64,000 bases of DNA from Chamaelirium japonicum (taxonomy: Eukaryota > Streptophyta > Magnoliopsida > Liliales > Melanthiaceae): positions 90,132,039 through 90,196,038 of the forward strand of contig OX393549.1 in assembly GCA_947650365.1 (NCBI GenBank), written 5' to 3'. A program made the translations under genes and the position numbers. The notes under the pieces were generated by a model, which ran no database searches, was not told the origin of the DNA, and worked only from the letters and a program-made list of their open reading frames with translations. Shown one piece after another: positions 37,801 to 44,912 of this stretch; the stretch's first letter is position 1; each line of letters opens with the position of its first letter.

Positions 37801-38773
37801 AGGAATATCAGGGCTACCAACTCTAGTCATGCATCAATATCTCGCCTCTCGAAATGCACCGTCGATAAATTATACGATGAAGTATACCAAATAAAAAAAT
37901 ATGTTGCATTATTAATTTCACAAATCGAAGGTTAAATAGTGGAATTTCTAGGAAAATTCTAAAACTTGGACACCTAATCAGTATTTTTTAGATTGGAGTT
38001 GTGATATTTTTTCCAGAGGTCAAGCCTCAGGCCTTGCATGACTCTTTGGCGAAGACTCGGAGATCTGGCCCTAATCAATTTTTCTTTTTCCTTCTATCCC
38101 CACAAAAGATCTTCAATGAGGACTTCTTGCCAGCTTTTGCTTTTTACAAGTATTCGTGATACTCAGAAATTTATTCAGCCAATTGTAAACCCAATGTGAT
38201 GGGGGTTGGGCTTCTCATTATCCGAGTCATAAAAGACACTATTTTGCGCAATATCAGTCGGTGTTCAAAAACTCGAAACTCGGACTCCGCAAAATAACTC
38301 GAATCTGAATATGGCCGAGTCGAGTCTAACTCTGTCCAGCTTGGCCGAGTTTTAGAACAGTGATATCAGCACATGTACTCACACTTGTCTTTCCCTGCTG
38401 TGATCATCAGATTGTGTCAACTGGGCCTACGCCCGAATGGGATGAACCCTTTGCGTGGGAATTCGACTGCCCTCCCAAGGGCCAGAAGCTCCACATATCT
38501 TGCAAGAATAAGAGCAAAATCGGGAAGGTAATGTCTGCAGTTATCTCGAATATTATCATCAACAACTTGAGACTGTTGCTGCATTTCATTCCACTTGAGA
38601 CTGATCTGGTTTCGTGTGATTTATGACGGCAGAGCTCGTTCGGAAAAGTGTCGATTCGGATCGATCAGGTGGTTATGCTGGGATCGGCGTCCGGCGAGTA
38701 TCCCTTGCTACCGGAAAGCAAGAGCGGACCCCCTCGAAACCTAGAAATTGAGTTCCAGTGGTCGAACAAATAA
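4744..38773 (+). CDS. CSI1: CSI1/POM2-like cellulose synthase interactive protein (armadillo repeats + C2), 5' exon missing
   Basis: The visible CDS is join(4744-4817, 15952-19006, 19186-21730, 33798-34252, 38411-38527, 38633-38773): 6387 bp, 2128 residues plus stop. All five introns are GT-AG and keep frame. In the family, CSI1 links cellulose synthase complexes in the plasma membrane to cortical microtubules and guides their movement. The sequence shows: a short N-terminal tail with SEPPTPH; armadillo-type helical repeats over about residues 30-1990; and a C2 domain at about 2006-2128 ending [11 protein letters not shown]. From memory, Arabidopsis CSI1 is about 2150 residues, so only about 20 N-terminal residues are missing. 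The SEPPTPH tail favours CSI1 over CSI3, which I recall lacks it; the paralogue assignment is less sure than the family. Introns of 11.1, 12.1 and 4.2 kb are filled mostly with transposons. No in-frame stops break the exons, so the gene looks functional. Confidence 0.93.
4818..6356 (+). other. CSI1 intron, first part: AT-rich, nothing recognised
   Basis: AT-rich intron DNA from the donor at 4818. No open frame with family likeness, no clear terminal repeats and no RNA gene were seen. Confidence 0.5.
6357..6497 (+). repeat. 5' LTR of the copia fragment (141 bp)
   Basis: Starts TGTTAATG and ends TCCTAACA. The adjacent TGGTAACAGAGC (6498-6509) is one base from the usual initiator-Met primer site. 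Confidence 0.85.
6747..6764. repeat. Homopolymer C run
   Basis: Eighteen C in a row in a C/T-rich leader. Length at such runs is often unreliable in assemblies. Confidence 0.8.
7973..8351 (+). other. Noncoding intron DNA
   Basis: AT-rich, with no gene or terminal repeat recognised. It separates the copia fragment from the foldback element. Confidence 0.5.
8352..8712. mobile_element. Foldback/MITE-like long inverted repeat
   Basis: The left arm (8352-8507) and right arm (8558-8712) are diverged reverse complements across nearly their whole length, leaving a spacer of about 50 bp. Matching blocks include GTGCGATGCA with GGGAGCTGAAT, reversed at 8682-8700, and GGAGGGGGTTTCAT, reversed at 8558-8571. 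There is no coding capacity. I could not find a clear target-site duplication, so the superfamily is open. Related pieces recur at about 8763-8850, 10425-10520, 11437-11520 and 11735-11840. Confidence 0.75.
8713..9255 (+). other. Triplet-biased noncoding DNA
   Basis: Rich in CAY/GTC-type triplets and A-runs. Open frames occur in several frames at once, which is what triplet bias produces. No protein family is recognised. Confidence 0.5.
9264..9733. mobile_element. hAT-type MITE with GGGTC-rich interior (470 bp)
   Basis: Ends are TAGGGCTGGCAA and, reversed, TAGGGTTGGCAA, a typical plant hAT terminal inverted repeat. Flanks are GTCGTTGC (9256-9263) and GTCGTCGC (9734-9741), an 8-bp target duplication with one mismatch. 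The interior is built of GGGTC / GACCC repeats. No transposase is encoded. A second copy in opposite orientation lies at 40135-40599. Confidence 0.88.
9742..11991 (+). other. Triplet-rich repeat-like intron DNA
   Basis: CACCATCGCC / GTCGTCGTC-type triplets alternate with A-runs several times (near 9750, 9868, 10120 and 10250), suggesting a decayed tandem or dispersed repeat. Pieces resembling the foldback arms lie at about 10425-10520, 11437-11520 and 11735-11840. Short open frames here resemble no family and occur on both strands, so I do not call genes. Confidence 0.5.
11997..12106 (-). repeat. 3' terminal repeat of the TRIM
   Basis: A 110-bp direct copy of 12231-12340, adjoining the purine tract on the minus strand. 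Confidence 0.88.
12231..12340 (-). repeat. 5' terminal repeat of the TRIM
   Basis: A 110-bp direct copy of 11997-12106 with scattered substitutions, adjoining the primer-binding site on the minus strand. Confidence 0.88.
12488..12869. repeat. Duplicated block, each copy ending in a GA tract
   Basis: CTTCCAATGCACTGAGC followed by a diverged stretch CCACACCAT..GTGGATCT..AGGTTC occurs at about 12488-12570 and again at about 12751-12830. Both lead into (GA)n; the second tract runs 12831-12869. Confidence 0.7.
12870..14591 (+). other. Intron DNA, no gene recognised
   Basis: AT-rich. An open frame of 85 codons near 13332 has no family likeness and no supporting context. Confidence 0.45.
14592..14928 (+). 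mobile_element. TRIM, second family
   Basis: Direct terminal repeats of 108 bp at 14592-14699 and 14821-14928 begin TGTTGAGAATAGTCCCACAT and end GTAACA. A perfect primer-binding site TGGTATCAGAGC lies at 14700-14711. The internal part is only about 120 bp and noncoding. I see no clear 5-bp target duplication. Its repeat sequence differs from the TRIM at 11997, so it is a separate family. Sense to the host gene. Confidence 0.88.
14929..15951 (+). other. CSI1 intron end, AT-rich
   Basis: No feature beyond the splice acceptor ATCACTTCCAG ending at 15951. Confidence 0.5.
15952..19006 (+). CDS. CSI1: CSI1-like large exon, armadillo repeats (residues 25-1043)
   Basis: Begins with the third base of an Arg codon and continues DRSS, then [19 protein letters not shown]. 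In homologues this reads MEDPDG; here the Met codon is a Leu (TTG, 15965-15967), so translation must start in an upstream exon. The exon carries about the first half of the armadillo array. Conserved family blocks include [36 protein letters not shown] and [20 protein letters not shown]. It ends at ...LSLAVQ with donor CAG|GTATTT. Confidence 0.95.
19186..21730 (+). CDS. CSI1: CSI1-like large exon, armadillo repeats (residues 1044-1892)
   Basis: Acceptor ATCTGTAG ends at 19185, and the exon opens [20 protein letters not shown], matching the family block that ends in [15 protein letters not shown]. The preceding intron is only 179 bp. The second half of the armadillo array follows, including [32 protein letters not shown] and [20 protein letters not shown]. 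The last base (21730) is the first base of a split Ala codon (G|CT) completed at 33798. The donor is CGG|GTAAAT. Confidence 0.95.
21896..22081 (+). repeat. 5' LTR of intronic copia element (186 bp)
   Basis: TGTTAATATATTG to GTTTGTCACA, containing a (CT)n tract at about 22015-22060. Pairs with 32103-32296. Confidence 0.92.
22082..22093 (+). other. Primer-binding site of intronic copia element
   Basis: TGGTATCAGAGC directly after the 5' LTR; initiator-Met tRNA primer site. Confidence 0.88.
26034..27206 (+). repeat. 5' LTR of nested element (1173 bp)
   Basis: Direct copy of 29905-31077. Carries a TATA-like TATAAA at 26536-26541 downstream of CT-rich sequence, a plausible LTR promoter. Confidence 0.95.
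27210..27221 (+). other. Primer-binding site of nested element
   Basis: TGGTATCAGAGC, complementary to the 3' end of plant initiator-Met tRNA, three bases inside the 5' LTR. Confidence 0.85.
29905..31077 (+). repeat. 3' LTR of nested element (1173 bp)
   Basis: Direct copy of 26034-27206, same length. The TATA-like box recurs at 30407-30412. A G-rich purine stretch (29890-29902) precedes it. Confidence 0.95.
32103..32296 (+). repeat. 3' LTR of intronic copia element (194 bp)
   Basis: Same ends as 21896-22081, with a longer interrupted (CT)n tract at about 32214-32280. Preceded by a G-rich purine tract (32083-32102) and followed by target duplication CACTT. Confidence 0.92.
32302..33797 (+). 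other. CSI1 intron remainder with a dispersed repeat
   Basis: About 32990-33300 resembles 39530-39920 beyond the gene: both contain AACCCTCTAAGAT, then a GACAA-GAGGG stretch, then a GAATTGCATT/GAGTTGCATT block. No coding exon is seen. The acceptor TCTGTGCAG ends at 33797. Confidence 0.5.
33798..34252 (+). CDS. CSI1: CSI1-like exon, last armadillo repeats and start of C2 (residues 1892-2043)
   Basis: Completes the split Ala codon and continues [20 protein letters not shown], a strongly conserved CSI block. It then reads [20 protein letters not shown] and [20 protein letters not shown]. The C2 domain begins around [13 protein letters not shown] (residue about 2006). The exon ends PPRQTK with donor AAG|GTAACG. 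It lies 12.1 kb after the previous exon because of the nested insertions. Confidence 0.95.
34504..35123. mobile_element. hAT-type MITE (620 bp) with perfect 16-bp terminal inverted repeat
   Basis: Ends TAGGGGTGGGACTTGG and, at the right end, its exact reverse complement. Flanks GTTTTTCG (34496-34503) and GTTTTTCC (35124-35131) give an 8-bp duplication with one mismatch. The interior is rich in GGGCAAG/CCCGACC-type words and contains a (GA)n microsatellite at 34753-34828. No transposase. Confidence 0.9.
34753..34828. repeat. (GA)n microsatellite
   Basis: About 38 nearly pure GA units inside the hAT-type MITE. Confidence 0.95.
35503..37400 (+). mobile_element. Copia fragment: 5' LTR, primer site and decayed gag to start of pol
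   Basis: Fossil. A 115-bp LTR-like end (35503-35617; TGTATG...AAAACA) is followed by a perfect primer site TGGTATCAGAGC (35618-35629), then a long leader/gag-like region. Near 37190-37400 there is likeness to the copia protease / GAG-pre-integrase start. No integrase, RT or 3' LTR follows. Truncated and heavily broken; the right boundary is approximate. Sense to the host gene. Confidence 0.72.
37401..38257 (+). other. CSI1 intron DNA, nothing recognised
   Basis: AT-rich sequence with a poly-T run at about 37550-37563. No coding or terminal-repeat signal. Confidence 0.5.
38258..38361. mobile_element. Small hAT-type MITE (104 bp) next to an exon
   Basis: Left end TCGGTGTTCAAAAACTCG pairs imperfectly with the reversed right end ACTGTTCTAAAACTCG. 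Flanks AATATCAG (38250-38257) and GATATCAG (38362-38369) are 7 of 8 identical, as for hAT insertions. The interior is built of ACTCG / CGAGT words. It ends 49 bp before the exon at 38411. Confidence 0.65.
38411..38527 (+). CDS. CSI1: CSI1-like exon, C2 domain (residues 2044-2082)
   Basis: 39 codons: [19 protein letters not shown] and then [27 protein letters not shown] and [14 protein letters not shown] are hallmark CSI C2 motifs. Acceptor ATCAG and donor AAG|GTAATG; both flanking introns are phase 0. Confidence 0.95.
38633..38773 (+). CDS. CSI1: CSI1-like last exon, C2 end and stop (residues 2083-2128)
   Basis: [20 protein letters not shown], then [20 protein letters not shown] and QWSNK followed by TAA (38771-38773). 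The QWSNK terminus is conserved in CSI1 proteins. The preceding intron is 105 bp. Confidence 0.95.
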   Translation, partial: SSFGKVSIRIDQVVMLGSASGEYPLLPESKSGPPRNLEIEFQWSNK

Positions 38774-39300
38774 CAATCACAAGAGAGGTGTTGATGGTCT
38801 TTCCTTTATTCTTTTTCCAAAGAATTGAGCTTTGGTCTCTTGATGTATCATTGTACATAGTCAGCTGAGGGGTTTGCTCCCTTTGTACTCCATAAGGATA
38901 CAAAAAGAAGAAGAAAAGAGAAGAAAACAGCTGAGGGGCTGACTTGCTTGTGATTAATGTATCTTATGTAATTGTAATTCCCTTTCTTTTTTTATAAAAC
39001 TTTGGATTATCTGGTTTCTTGAGTTGGCAAATTTGTGACTTCTCAAATGTTGCTGTGATACAAGATCTGACAATATCGAACACAGGAGCACTGCTGTTTG
39101 AACATACAAGGGGACATACTGGCAGACAAAATGCCGGCCGTGGGGAGCATCGGCCATCGCACCGGGCGCTGGACGACGGCCCCACGTCCATATTTTGTTT
39201 GTGTTTATGTACCTCTGTGTGTTCAAGTAGCATTTTCCTAGACCACCAATGTTGTTGTCGTCGCCGTCGTAGTTCACTATGTGGTTGATTAAAAGAAAAA
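38774..39300 (+). other. CSI1 3' UTR and downstream DNA
   Basis: Follows the stop codon. There is no canonical AATAAA near; TGTATCTTATGTAATTG at about 38958-38974 is the sort of T/G-A-rich sequence plants use before a cleavage site, so the transcript may end around 38980-39020. This is a weak call. Confidence 0.4.
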
Positions 39301-39516
39301 AGAACACCCAGCAGGGGATGGGAGAGTTGGCAAGCAACTGATGCTCGGGTGAGGAGGTTGTGTTCGACTTCTCTCCCCCTCGATTTACCTTGGAGTGTGG
39401 TGGAAAATTCCGAGTTGGTCTGGCTTCACTCTAGGAGAGATTAGTCTGAGCCTGAAGTGGTCCATTGCCCAAAAGGTTTTGGGACACCCATTGATCTCAA
39501 AAATAAGAAAAAAGAA
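39301..39516 (+). mobile_element. SINE-like element, copy 1
   Basis: Matches 44668-44912 over its length: shared words CAGGGGA, GTGAGGAGGTTGTG, AGTCCATTGCC/GGTCCATTGCC and GACACCC, then an A-rich tail. GTTCGACTTC at about 39367 resembles a pol III B box (GWTCRANNC). This pattern fits a tRNA-derived SINE, but the A box is unclear. Confidence 0.55.
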
Positions 39517-39534
39517 TAAAAAATCGATTGGTTG

Positions 39535-39825
39535 TCAGTCCGTCATTAACCCTCTAAATTGATGTTGAAAACCTAATCAATACAACTTGACAAGAGAGGG
39601 ACATATGCCAAGAAATCTAAAAGACGACTTGATAGAGAGAGAAACACATCGTTGGTTATATAATTTATACTAATCAACCTGTCTTTAACCCTCTAAGATT
39701 GATGTTGAAAACCTAATCAAGACAACTTGACAAGAAAGAGACAAATGCCAAGAAATCTAAAAGGCGACTTGGCGGATAGAGAAACATACCATTGGTTCTA
39801 TAATTTAAACTAATGCAACAAATGA
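39535..39825. repeat. Tandem duplication, unit about 135-140 bp, two copies
   Basis: ATTGATGTTGAAAACCTAAT, then ACAACTTGACAAG, then ATGCCAAGAAATCTAAAA occur in order in both 39541-39675 and 39680-39820. A diverged relative lies in the CSI1 intron at about 32990-33200. Confidence 0.8.
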
Positions 39826-40134
39826 ACTACTTTCTAAAGCCCTAATCAAGCTACACGAAGAGGGTAGAGGGCAAAGTTCGATACGGTGAATTGCATTCAT
39901 CTATGCGGTACAAATTATCAAATTCTTGATGTATAATGTTTTAGACTTTTAGTATTTATGTAATATAGACATGCATATTACTTTCTATATCCCTTTCCGA
40001 GAAAAAAAAAACTTTCTATATCATTTTTTAATTTATGTTAAATAAATTACCTACTATTGCGAATGGGAATTCGAACCCGGACTACATATCGAGGCTTTGA
40101 CCCTAGGACCTACTCTACAAGAGATACGGGTGGC

Positions 40135-40599
40135 AATGGGTTGTGTCCGGTCGGGTTCGACTCGTGTCGTGTCTAGTTTCGAGTCGTGTCCAAAACCCCT
40201 AGACCAGGACCCAACCCGTTTAACTAATCATGTCTAGATTCTAAACCCGTACTCGACCCGTTTATAAACAGGTAGACCCGATAAGACCTGTTAGACCCGT
40301 TTAACACACGGGTTTATTCAGTTGACTCGATCCGACTCAACCCGACATTACCCGATAGACCCGCTGATACTATATATTATAGTATCGGATTGCGGGTAGA
40401 CCCGACCCGACATGACCCGGTGAATTTTAAACAGGTCTTCTCGGGTCTACCGTGTCCAGACCCTAAACCCGGACCCGACCCGTTTATTAAATGGGTCTAT
40501 CGTGTCGACCCGTTTATGACCCGAACCCGATTAGCCCTGATCCAGACCCGCTAACTTCGTGTCAGGTCTGTCGTGTCGGGTCCGAAATTGCCAGCCCTA
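40135..40599. mobile_element. hAT-type MITE, second GGGTC-family copy, perfect 8-bp TSD
   Basis: Opposite orientation to 9264-9733 and the same family. Left end TACGGGTGGCAA, right end TTGCCAGCCCTA. Exact 8-bp duplication ACAAGAGA at 40127-40134 and 40600-40607. The interior is rich in GACCCG and its complement. No coding capacity. Confidence 0.93.
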
Positions 40600-40607
40600 A
40601 CAAGAGA

Positions 40608-41444
40608 GGGGGTGCCAATCACCGGGCTAAGCCGATCAACACTTGACCCATATCCATAACCATAATCATCAAGCCATGTCCCATCTACCTAGGATCGGCT
40701 TTATGAATACTTAACCCCATGACCTATCTTGAGAAATTGTGTAGCTCCAATCAAAGATTGGAATGTCACTGACAACACGACATTCATGAACACAGGGCGA
40801 TTACTTGGGCCTCGTGATCTCTTGGACTCACCAGCATTTGGGGACCAAGTGCCACGAAACATCGTTGCAGTCGTCTGGTGGAGTATGCAGTCGAAGTTGA
40901 GTACGATTCACCTATAGGGGTGCCTTCGATTCAGGCAATTATAATGTCATTCGAGTCATGAGGCGATCATCGGGGATCGTGACCCCAGAGACAGTCAGAG
41001 TTCCTTGCACACAGGGGTTCAGCCAAGAATTTTGTTTGGCCAAAATTGGATGTGTTTAATGAAGCTCATTCACTATAGAAAGTCAAAGCCTTCAAGAGGA
41101 ATAGGGTGACCCGAAGGTCATAGCAAAAAGATTGTCCACCAGCATGACCAACATGAATAAGTTGTTGAATTCTGGAAAGAAGCAAGAGATAGAGGGCTTA
41201 TACCAAGGAATATTTTTGGGACAGAATGCAAACAGTCCTTTTTAAGGGTTTTATTTTAGGATAGGTCCCGACAACCTTTTCCTCTAAATCCAGGTCCACA
41301 TTTCAATATATTAGTTGCAATGGCTCTTTTGGTTAATGCAAGATTAAAATAATCTTGGTTAAGTTACCAAATTTACTAACTTACCATTGTCTATATAACT
41401 TCATCCGATCTCTACGAAATGTACAGTTTCAAGACCTACTGTGG
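40608..41444. other. Noncoding; possible SINE 3'-end remnant at about 40660-40720
   Basis: AAGCCATGTCCCATCTACCT then AGGATCGGCTTTATGAAT resembles, from memory, the 3' end of a widespread plant SINE-type repeat. Otherwise no gene. ATCG..GCAGTCGTCTG (about 40862) recurs near 43685. Confidence 0.35.
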
Positions 41445-41960
41445 GACCACTATAGCTGCCGCAATGATTTCACTGTAGCACTATAGTGAAATCACTGTAG
41501 TAGCTACAATGAATTTTTTGAAAGGTAGCTATAGTAATTCCACTGTAGCGCTACACTGATTTCACTGTTGCAATTCCACTTTAGCGCTATAGTGATCTCA
41601 CTATAGAGCTATAGTGATTTCATTGTAGCAACTACAGTGAAATCAGTGTCGCGCTATAGTGATTCTGTCATGACTGTTAAAAAATACGTTGCTACAGTGA
41701 AATCATTGTAGCAATAGTACTCAATTTTGTAGCAATAATACTCATTCAATTGAGTATTATTGGCATATATTTGAGTATCTTTGCTACAGTGAAATCATTG
41801 TAGCTGCTATAATGATTTTTTTAATGACTGCTAAAAACACTTTGAAATCACTGCGGTACTCAATTTTAGTCACAATAATACTCAATTAAATTATGTATTA
41901 ATTTAATAAAATTGAGTAATTTGCTACAATGATTTACTGTAAGGAAGCCTTTTTAGCCGA
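41445..41960. repeat. Array of degenerate palindromic CACTGTAGC / GCTACAGTG motifs
   Basis: Repeated words such as GTGAAATCACTGTAGC, GCTATAGTGATTTCA and ATTCCACTGTAGCGCTA alternate with their reverse complements at a spacing of roughly 20-30 bp. The consensus half-site GCTACAGTGATTTC and its complement make nested short hairpins. No coding. Confidence 0.8.
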
Positions 41961-43125
41961 AACAATAAATTTCTTTGTAGCAACCAAGGTACAAAAAATC
42001 GATATATTTCATAAAATATTACAAAAAATATATCAGAAAAATAAAAACCAAATATGAAATCCCGCCTGGAGTCTCAAGTAGAGCTGGAAATGTCAAAATA
42101 TTGAGCAATTTCGTGAAATATCGCGATATTTCCTCGAAAAATTTTCATTTCCACGAAATATCGCGATATCAGTACCAACACAAAGTGATTTTGTCAAAAT
42201 TTTAAAAAATTTTATGAAATATATCCGAAATTGTGGGAGCTCGACTGACTGGCTATAAAATGGAGCTTGTGGCCTGGTTCTCAACAGCTTATTTACATAT
42301 AATAACATTTAAGTACATATCATTTTACTTAATTTTTATATGTATATGTAAATAATATTTTCTCCATTTATTTTAAATTATTATATGTAAATAAGCAAAT
42401 ACACCCCCTCCCCATTTGATTTCAATAAAAATATCAAAAAGTAAAAACCAAAGGAATAAAAAAGTATACTGTCAGTTTTAGTAGGAGAAAATAGTTTTTA
42501 GGTTTTTTATAAAATTCACATTATGAGAAAAGTGATTAAATCAACTCCTTTTTACCTCAAAAAATTTCACAAGATGTAGAAATACAGGTGCATCTAGAAA
42601 ACCATGGTCCGTCTTAGAAAATTTTGAATGTATAAAAACTTTTCTATAAAAAAATATTTTTGCAGACTTGGTAAAAAAATATTGTTTCACATTTCAGCAT
42701 AATTTTTGTACAATTTCAAACTTGATTAACTTTCTTGTTTTAAGTCCGCTTTCAAAATCGTTTGAAATATTATTTTAACAATCAACTAATCTTTATTTTA
42801 AAAATATTTTTATTCAAAAAAAAAGATTAAAAAGCGTTTGAAAAATATATAACAAAACCGAACTAAATAAGATTGCACAAGACTCACATACTCAAACATT
42901 GAACACATGATATGTGAAACTCTACACCCCTAGATAGGGTACAAATATTATTTGAGTGTTCCAAAGTGTGTATCTATATTTGGTTTATAACTCTCCAGAG
43001 TTTCACTAAAAAATTTTATCAAAAAATCAATATTTTCATCATTTCAACAAAATTATAATATTTTCACATTGTCGAAATATTTTCAACAGAAGATCAAAAT
43101 TTCTACCAAAATGAAGATTTTAAAA
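41961..43125. other. AT-rich DNA between the two palindromic arrays
   Basis: Very AT-rich. Near 42115 there is a perfect 18-bp palindrome GAAATATCGCGATATTTC, with a shorter copy of the same word near 42155. No gene recognised. Confidence 0.5.
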
Positions 43126-43465
43126 CTTGGTAGCAACTATAATAAAATCACTGTAGCAATACGTGCATGGTACTCAAATATACAAAATAATACTCAATTC
43201 AACCGAGTATTATTTGCATAAAATTGAGTACTTTGATACAATGATTTTACTATAGAAATATCTTTTTAGCATCTAGGATGAAATCACGGGTTGCTATAAT
43301 GATTTTATTGTAGCAACTACAGTGATTTCATTGTAGCAGCTACAGTGAAATCACTGCAGAGTCTATAGTGAAATCACGGGTTACTACAGTGATATCACTA
43401 CAGCAGCTACAGTAATTTCACTGTAACAGCTACAATAAAATCATTGTAGTAACTCATGCTACTCT
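43126..43465. repeat. Second array of palindromic CACTGTAGC motifs
   Basis: Same words as 41445-41960, for example TAGCAGCTACAGTGAAATCA and ATCACTACAGCAGCTACAG, ending near ATCATTGTAGTAACTCATGC. Confidence 0.8.
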
Positions 43466-43624
43466 TCCCATAAAAACAAATGAGTCATATATCATCTATC
43501 GTTATTTAATGTGGGAGGATATCATGGGTATTTATGGTATTTAAAAAACACGTTATCCAAAACGGTTAAGATCGGATCATTTGCAATAAAAACTATGGAC
43601 AGAGGATCAAGTTTTATACAATAA

Positions 43625-43965
43625 CTAGTACAAAACCCGGGCAATACCCGGATGAACTTGATGCACGTCACTTAGCATAAACGACATCGCAGTCGTCTGA
43701 AGAAGTGTGCAATCTGGAGTGATTGCGATTCACTCATCCAGGAGTGATTCACTTGTTAGAAAGAGAAAGAGAGATACTACTAATGACTAATTAACATCAA
43801 ATGACCATTAAATGCCATTGCATGGGTATTTATCATTTTTATAGTAGATTTCTATTAAGATTTATGAGAGAGAGCCATGTTCACACACAGGTTTTGGCTT
43901 TTTAAAAGTGGTCCACGTGTCACAATACGGGAGAGAGGACTCCATTTTAGTACTATACTATTAGA
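43625..43965 (-). mobile_element. Non-autonomous Helitron-like element (341 bp)
   Basis: Read on the minus strand, it starts TCTAATAGTATAGTAC (43965 downward) and ends with hairpin CCGGGTATTGCCCGG, a short spacer, and CTAG (43628-43625). It is flanked by A on the 5' side and T on the 3' side. TC start, 3' hairpin plus CTRR end and A|T insertion without duplication are the Helitron signature. No Rep/helicase is encoded. A diverged copy of its 5' half adjoins at about 43974-44195. Confidence 0.68.
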
Positions 43966-43973
43966 TGGTTTTT

Positions 43974-44195
43974 CTAATTAACATCAACTTTAAATACCAT
44001 TTTAAAAAAAAATAAAAAAAATCCATTGAATGCGCATTTATAATTTATCATCTTTATAGTAGGGTTTTAATAGGATTTATGAGGGAGTGTCTACTCACAT
44101 ACGGGAGAAATATTATGACTCTTTAAAAGGGATCCACGTGTCACGACACGAGAGAGATGACTCCATTTTAATATTATACTATTACATCACATCGA
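43974..44195 (-). repeat. Diverged tandem copy of the Helitron-like 5' half
   Basis: CTAATTAACATCAA, then TTTATAGTAG, TTTATGAG, CCACGTGTCAC and GACTCCATTTTA recur in the same order as in about 43785-43960. It lacks the hairpin end. Confidence 0.65.
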
Positions 44196-44292
44196 TGGAC
44201 TTACTGTAAATAGGAACTTAAAATGGGACTAAATGTCATACATGTTTTGTTTTTTGAACCTAACACCGATTTTCCTAATATTTTTTGTTGCA

Positions 44293-44504
44293 TGGGGATT
44301 TTGCTACAGATGTTGAGTGAGGCATCTGGACCATTCCCTAGTATGCAGGAGAAAAAGAAGCAATCTGATTGTAAGTAAAAAAGGGTATGAGTTAAGTGTA
44401 CGAGTCGTGGTTATGTGTAAAGTATAATCGGATAGCTCTTTATTCTTCTATCAACAGTCTAGATGCCTCACTCAGTATCTGCAATGAAAATTATGAAATC
44501 CCCA
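44293..44504. mobile_element. Inverted-repeat MITE-like element
   Basis: Ends TGGGGATTTTGC and, reversed, TGGGGATTTC. A second matching block TGAGTGAGGCATCTGGAC reads reversed as TGAGTGAGGCATCTAGAC at about 44459-44476. The terminal repeat is about 45 bp with a small indel. No target duplication was settled and no coding. Confidence 0.65.
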
Positions 44505-44667
44505 CACAATAATTTTTTTTTCTAAATATCAACTACTTGGCTACTCCATCTACCTTCAAGACCAAAACTTTGTCAAAGTCAAGGGAACATGTGAGCTCTG
44601 TTCCCATATGTGCCTGCCCCTAGGAATAGTATTGCAAGCTCTATTCCTATTAAACCTCTATTTACCA

Positions 44668-44912
44668 AAACAAGTTAGGGACACGAGAATGACCCACCAG
44701 GGGACAGGGGAGTTCGTAAGCAATTGATGCTTTGGTGAGGAGGTTGTGGGTTCAACTACTACGCCCATTGAGTTACCGAGTAGCGTGTAGGAAAACTTTC
44801 ATGTGGGTCGGTGTGTATTTTCGGAGGAGTTAACTTGAGCCAAAAGTAGTCCATTGCCTGAAAGGTTTCGAGACACCCGCCAATCTCCAAAAAAACAAAG
44901 AAAAGAAGAACG
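44668..44912 (+). mobile_element. SINE-like element, copy 2
   Basis: Homologous to 39301-39516. B-box-like GGTTCAACTAC at about 44751 and A-rich tail (CTCCAAAAAAACAAAG). Confidence 0.55.

Noticed and set aside
40729-40917. 62-codon frame and a tRNA-like stretch near 40068 (TTCGAACCC)
   Set aside because: The frame has no support. The TTCGAACCC word resembles a B box, but no cloverleaf could be drawn around it.
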